Positions 60,312-64,000 of a stretch of 64,000 nucleotides of DNA are shown piece after piece (position 1 is the first letter of the stretch; each line of letters begins with the position of its first letter). The notes below the pieces were generated by a model. The model searched no databases, was not told the DNA's origin, and saw only the letters and a list, made by a program, of their open reading frames with translations. The position numbers and the translations under genes were made by a program. This DNA is from JAATFS01 sp037145635 (GTDB lineage: Bacteria > Pseudomonadota > Gammaproteobacteria > Xanthomonadales > Xanthomonadaceae): NCBI GenBank assembly GCA_037145635.1, contig JBBCXB010000001.1, forward strand, positions 620,001 through 684,000, read 5' to 3'.

Positions 60312-61420
60312 AGTGGCGCATCCTGGCGGCGCTGGGGGTGACCGTGCTGCTGGCCTGGCTGGTCTCGATCTCGATGCTGCTGTCCTACCTGTGGCATGGG
60401 CCGGCCAACGTCTGGGACCAGCAGCTGCAGGTCATCGGCGACCTGATCATGCGGCTGCTGCCGCCGGCCTGGACCGGCTCGGCCGATGCGGCGATGGAGC
60501 ACCTCAAGCTACGCGCCATCCTCACCGCGCTGGCGCTCAACACCCTGCAGCTGGCGCTGGTGGGGCTGCTGATGGCATGGGCGGTACGGGCCTCGTTGCG
60601 GCCGCTGGCGCACACCGCGCGCGAGCTGGGTCGCCGCGACAGCTTCGATCCGCAGCCGGTGGCGGTGGCCGGCGTGCCGGCCGAGATCCGGCCGCTGATC
60701 GTGGCCTTCAACGGCCTGCTGGGCCGGGTGGAGACCGCGCTGCAGGCCGAGCGCAGCTTCATCGCCGACGCCGCGCACGAGCTGCGCACGCCGCTGTCGG
60801 CGCTGCAGACGCACGCCGAGAACGCACTGCGCGCGCCCACCGTGGAGCAGAAGGACGCCGCGCTCGCCAAGCTGCTGGAGGTCTCGCGCCGCAGCAACCG
60901 CCTGGCCGAGCAGCTGCTGGACCTGGCGCGGGTGGATGCCGGCCTGCACGTGCTGGCGCGCGAACGCACCGACCTGCGCCGGCTGGCGGCGCATGTGGTG
61001 AGCGAGTTCCAGGTCGAGGCCGAGCGCCGCGGCATCGACCTGGTGCTGGCCGGCGAACCGTGCGAGCTGGAATGCGACATCGACGAGATCGGCGTGCTGC
61101 TGCGCAACCTGATCGACAACGCCCTGCGCCATGGCCGCGGCCGGGTGGAGGTGCACTGCGGATACGACCTGCGCTCGGCAGGCCGCCCTCCGCTGCTGGA
61201 GGTGCGCGACGACGGCGCCGGCGTGCCCGCCGAGGAGCGCGAGGCAATCTTCCAGCGGTTCTACCGCGTGCCCGGTGGCCACGCGCGCGGCAGCGGCATC
61301 GGCCTGTCGCTGGTGGCCGGCATCGCCCGCCTGCACCGGGCGACGGTCGAGACCTGCGAAGGCCACGGCGGACGCGGACTGTGCGTGCGCATCGTCTTCC
61401 AGGGCCAGGCCGCCGCTTAG
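60308..61420 (+). CDS. sensor histidine kinase (PmrB/QseC type)
   Basis: 370-residue inner-membrane kinase. TM1 about residues 5-30; short periplasmic loop (about 31-70); TM2 about 72-97; HAMP; HisKA with phospho-His in DAAHELRTPLSALQTHAENA (about 159); HATPase with LLRNLIDNALRHG, RDDGAGVP and GSGIGLSLVAGIARLH. Short loop suits sensing of metals, cationic peptides or the membrane, as in PmrB. ATGA overlap with the regulator gene. Confidence 0.93.
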   Translation: MKWRILAALGVTVLLAWLVSISMLLSYLWHGPANVWDQQLQVIGDLIMRLLPPAWTGSADAAMEHLKLRAILTALALNTLQLALVGLLMAWAVRASLRPLAHTARELGRRDSFDPQPVAVAGVPAEIRPLIVAFNGLLGRVETALQAERSFIADAAHELRTPLSALQTHAENALRAPTVEQKDAALAKLLEVSRRSNRLAEQLLDLARVDAGLHVLARERTDLRRLAAHVVSEFQVEAERRGIDLVLAGEPCELECDIDEIGVLLRNLIDNALRHGRGRVEVHCGYDLRSAGRPPLLEVRDDGAGVPAEEREAIFQRFYRVPGGHARGSGIGLSLVAGIARLHRATVETCEGHGGRGLCVRIVFQGQAAA

Positions 61421-61578
61421 CCGGCCCCGGCTCCCGGCGCCCGGGCGGGCCGTCCCGGCACGGCGTGCGCACGGCGGGCGATGGCCGAACCTGCGGCGCG
61501 GCGGCGCCCGCGCACCGCACGTCGCCGCAGAGCGCGACGCGCCTACAATGGCCGATTGCCTGCCAGGGAAGTTGCCCG

Positions 61579-62346
61579 ATGCGCCTGTTCGTCCTGCCGC
61601 TGCTCGCCGCGGCCGCCAGCCTTGCGCCCGGCGCGGCGGCGGCGCCCGCCACTTCGGTGGAAACGATGATCGAGCAGGCGGCGGTCGTGGAGGTCCGCTG
61701 GGGCGCGGCCGAGGGCAAGGAGGACATGCGCGCGCGCATGCAGCGCTACGCCAATGGCGACGGCCTGATGCTGCACGGGCCGGACCTGAAGACCCCCCTG
61801 ATGGCGTTGGTGTGCGGGCGCGCGGCCTTGTTCAACGTGCCCGCCCCGGCCAGGGGCGGCGTGCCGGAGCGCCAGGCGGCCGGCGCGCACGTGGCCGACC
61901 GCTACCTGGCGGTGATGGGAGTGCAGGCGCAGCTGGCCGAACTGGCCGACCGCGCGCCTCCGCTGCCGGCCCCCGGCGCCCGCACCGAAACCGCCGCCTC
62001 GCGTGCCTGGGCCTACGGCCAGGAACGGTTTCGGCTGAAGCTGCAGCACCTGCCGGACGGAGGGTTGCGGCTGCATGCGGTCAAGACCGGGACCGTCACC
62101 AACGCCGCGGCGCAGGCCGACCCGCACGCTGAATTCAGCACCGAGGCCGATCGCGCCTCGAACCTGCAGGCGCTGGCGCCGGTCGGCAGCTGGAGCGAAC
62201 TGGTGATCTCGGCGCAGGCGCGCCAACCCGCGCTCGACGCCGCGATGTCGGTGGCGGGCTGGGAATCGATGGACCACCGCTCGCATGCGACGATCGGCGA
62301 GGTGCGCACGCAGCTGGGCGGCTGTTCGGAAGCGGACGCGCGCTAG
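61579..62346 (+). CDS. secreted protein of unknown function
   Basis: 255-residue exported protein with signal peptide about residues 1-21 (ending GAAA). The mature part has one Cys near residue 76 and one near 250, and otherwise no recognised domain. AGGGA is 9 bases before the ATG and TACAAT (61543-61548) is a possible -10. It follows the two-component pair after 158 bases and could be one of its targets, but no PmrA-type box is seen here. Confidence 0.65.
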   Translation: MRLFVLPLLAAAASLAPGAAAAPATSVETMIEQAAVVEVRWGAAEGKEDMRARMQRYANGDGLMLHGPDLKTPLMALVCGRAALFNVPAPARGGVPERQAAGAHVADRYLAVMGVQAQLAELADRAPPLPAPGARTETAASRAWAYGQERFRLKLQHLPDGGLRLHAVKTGTVTNAAAQADPHAEFSTEADRASNLQALAPVGSWSELVISAQARQPALDAAMSVAGWESMDHRSHATIGEVRTQLGGCSEADAR

Positions 62347-62392
62347 CCGCCGCACGCCCGGTTGGCGTGCCGGTCGCCGCCGCAGCGCCGGT

Positions 62393-62514
62393 CGCTATCC
62401 TGTCGGGCCAGGCGTCCGGAGCGGGCGTGGCGACGTTGCGCGGCCGGCCCGGTCGTGGCCCGGTGACGGCGCCCGGGCCTCCGCGGCGGCGGCGATCCGC
62501 TACCCTGTCCGGCC
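62393..62514 (+). repeat. duplicated 17-bp promoter-like motif
   Basis: CGCTATCCTGTCGGGCC (62393-62409) and CGCTACCCTGTCCGGCC (62498-62514) agree at 15 of 17 positions. The second lies 18 bases before the ABC transporter ATG and includes TACCCT, a likely -10. The first may be a second start or a decayed copy. Confidence 0.5.
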
Positions 62515-62532
62515 CTTTCCCGAGTGCGCGCG

Positions 62533-64000
62533 ATGTTCCGCTGGTTCGAGTCGCTGGTCGATGTCTTCCCGCCGTTGGAGGCCGAGATGCCGCCGCGCCG
62601 GGTGTGGCGGTTCTACCTGCACTACCTGCGCCCGCTGTGGCCGGTGCTGCTGGCGACGCTGCTGGCCGGGCTGCTGCTGGCCCTGGTCGAGGTGGCGATG
62701 TTCGACTTCCTCGGCCGCATCGTCGACATGGTCGCCGAACGCCCGGGCGCGGACTTCTTCCGCCGCCATGCCGGCGAACTGGCGTGGATGGCGGGCATCA
62801 CCCTGCTGGCGCGGCCGCTGCTGGTGGCGTTGCACAACCTGCTGGTGAACCAGGCCATCGTGCCCGGCCTGAGCAACCGCACGCGCTGGCTGATGCACAA
62901 CTACGTGGTGCGGCAGAGCCTGGGCTTCTTCCAGAACGACTTCGCCGGGCGCATCGCCAACCGGGTGATGCAGACCGGTACCTCGCTGCGCGAGTCGGCG
63001 GTGCAGATGGTCGACGCGCTGTGGTACATCGTGGTCTACACCGGCAGCGCCCTGTTCCTGTTCGCGCAGGCCGATCCCTGGCTGATGGCGCCGCTGCTGG
63101 CGTGGCTGGGGGTGTATGTCGGGTTGATGGGCTACTTCGTGCCGCGCATGAAGACCCGCGCCTGGATCGCCTCGGACGCGCGTTCGCAGGCCGCCGGGCG
63201 CATCGTCGACGGCTACACCAACATCGCCACGCTCAAGCTGTTCGCGCACGCGCGCCGCGAGGAGGCCTACGTGCGCGAGGCGATCGAGGAACTGGCGGTC
63301 AAGCACCGCGGGCAGACCCGCATCACCACCGCGATGGACACCTCGATCGCGATCGCCAACGGCTTCCTGATCGTGGGCACCTGCGCGCTGGCGCTGTGGC
63401 TGTGGAACCAGGGCAGCATCAGCGTGGGCGCGATCACCCTGGCCACCGGCCTGGTGATCCGCATCCACAACATGTCCGGCTGGATCATGTGGACGGTCAA
63501 CGGCATCTTCGAGGACATCGGCGCGGTGCAGGACGGCATGCAGACCATCGCGCAGCCCACCGCGGTGCGCGACGCGCCCGCCGCGGTGCCGCTGCGGGTG
63601 CTGCGCGGCGACGTGCACTTCGAAGGCATCCACTTCCACTACGGCAAGCGCGGCGGGATCATCGCCGGGCTCGACCTGCGGGTGCGTCCGGGCGAGAAGA
63701 TCGGCCTGGTGGGCCCGTCCGGCGCCGGCAAGTCCACCCTGGTCAACGTGCTGCTGCGGCTGTACGACCTGGAGCAGGGGCGCATCCTGATCGACGGCCA
63801 GGACATCGCCGGCGTCACCCAGGAGAGCCTGCGCGGACAGATCGGGCTGGTGACCCAGGACACCTCGCTGCTGCATCGCTCGATCCGCGACAACCTGCTG
63901 TACGGACGGCCCGAAGCCAGCGAGGCGCAGCTGCGCGAGGCGGTGCGCAAGGCGCGCGCGGACGCCTTCATCGAGCAGCTGGTGGACGGCGAGGGCCGCC
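62533..64000 (+). CDS. ABC exporter, fused permease-ATPase (cut by right edge)
   Basis: First 489 residues of a half-transporter of the MsbA/multidrug type. Six membrane segments within about residues 35-320 form the exporter domain, including the coupling-helix region. The ATPase domain begins near 360 (VHFEGIHFHYGKRGGIIAGLDLRV), with Walker A GPSGAGKST (about 397) and Q-loop LVTQDTSLLHRSIRDNLLYG (about 440). The LSGGQ signature and Walker B lie beyond the window. Substrate unknown; lipid or drug export is usual for the family. Confidence 0.92.
   Translation, partial: MFRWFESLVDVFPPLEAEMPPRRVWRFYLHYLRPLWPVLLATLLAGLLLALVEVAMFDFLGRIVDMVAERPGADFFRRHAGELAWMAGITLLARPLLVALHNLLVNQAIVPGLSNRTRWLMHNYVVRQSLGFFQNDFAGRIANRVMQTGTSLRESAVQMVDALWYIVVYTGSALFLFAQADPWLMAPLLAWLGVYVGLMGYFVPRMKTRAWIASDARSQAAGRIVDGYTNIATLKLFAHARREEAYVREAIEELAVKHRGQTRITTAMDTSIAIANGFLIVGTCALALWLWNQGSISVGAITLATGLVIRIHNMSGWIMWTVNGIFEDIGAVQDGMQTIAQPTAVRDAPAAVPLRVLRGDVHFEGIHFHYGKRGGIIAGLDLRVRPGEKIGLVGPSGAGKSTLVNVLLRLYDLEQGRILIDGQDIAGVTQESLRGQIGLVTQDTSLLHRSIRDNLLYGRPEASEAQLREAVRKARADAFIEQLVDGEGR

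Overview
The window is about 70% GC with gene content typical of the gammaproteobacterial order Lysobacterales (Xanthomonadales), probably a Luteimonas/Lysobacter/Stenotrophomonas-like chromosome. The grounds are creBCD, a Zur/TonB-receptor/MerC set, UbiM-type hydroxylase, Thx ribosomal protein, rlmJ, DUF2975+HTH and intergenic 7-bp tandem repeats. The genus is inference. I see no rRNA, tRNA, CRISPR array, prophage or insertion sequence; this is core chromosome with small repeat insertions.

Layout. 1-5.0 kb (minus): chemotaxis operon (STAS protein, cheA, two tandem receptors, the second cut by the window edge) behind a FliA-like promoter. 5.3-10.8 kb (minus): mfd, a GNAT acetyltransferase, rlmJ. 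10.9-14.6 kb (plus): creB, creC and creD, with a cre-tag in front of creD. 14.7-20.3 kb (plus): GNAT, nitrilase-family hydrolase, gltX, zur, DUF2975 protein with HTH regulator, retropepsin-like protease. 20.5-21.9 kb (minus): secreted GH16 glycosidase. 22.2-29.6 kb: a signalling island. On the minus strand a 1052-residue hybrid kinase, CheR, CheB and a REC-kinase form an operon with three successive 4-nt ATGA overlaps; on the plus strand a PAS kinase and a single-domain REC protein diverge from it.

30-37 kb: exonuclease III, a small acidic protein, a LysR regulator divergent from an MFS exporter plus aldo/keto reductase, and a secreted PQQ-type beta-propeller dehydrogenase fused to a PEBP/YbhB domain. 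37-40 kb: TonB receptor and MerC-like protein, divergent, with two Zur-box-like sites; then Thx with a clear intrinsic terminator. 40-46 kb: ClC antiporter, ogt and Ada/AlkA alkylation repair pair, ClpP-like lipoprotein, small membrane proteins. 46-52.6 kb: UbiM-like hydroxylase behind a perfect FNR/Anr box, S4 protein, DEAD-box helicase, an inverted-repeat element of 7-bp repeats, rluF, GAF-GGDEF cyclase. 52.6-57.3 kb (minus): DUF1176 protein, EamA transporter, GNAT plus XRE-cupin regulator, DUF72 protein. 57.4-64 kb (plus): RraA-like protein, serine hydrolase, PmrAB/QseBC-like two-component pair behind a PmrA-like box, a secreted protein of unknown function, and an ABC exporter cut by the right edge.

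The most useful signals beyond the genes are regulatory: recognisable sites for FliA, CreB, Zur, FNR/Anr and a PmrA/QseB-type regulator sit in front of genes they would be expected to control, and for two of these (Zur, CreB) the regulator itself is encoded in the window. Several -10-like hexamers lie so close to start codons that the mRNAs may be leaderless. All regulatory calls are by eye against published consensus sequences and are untested here.
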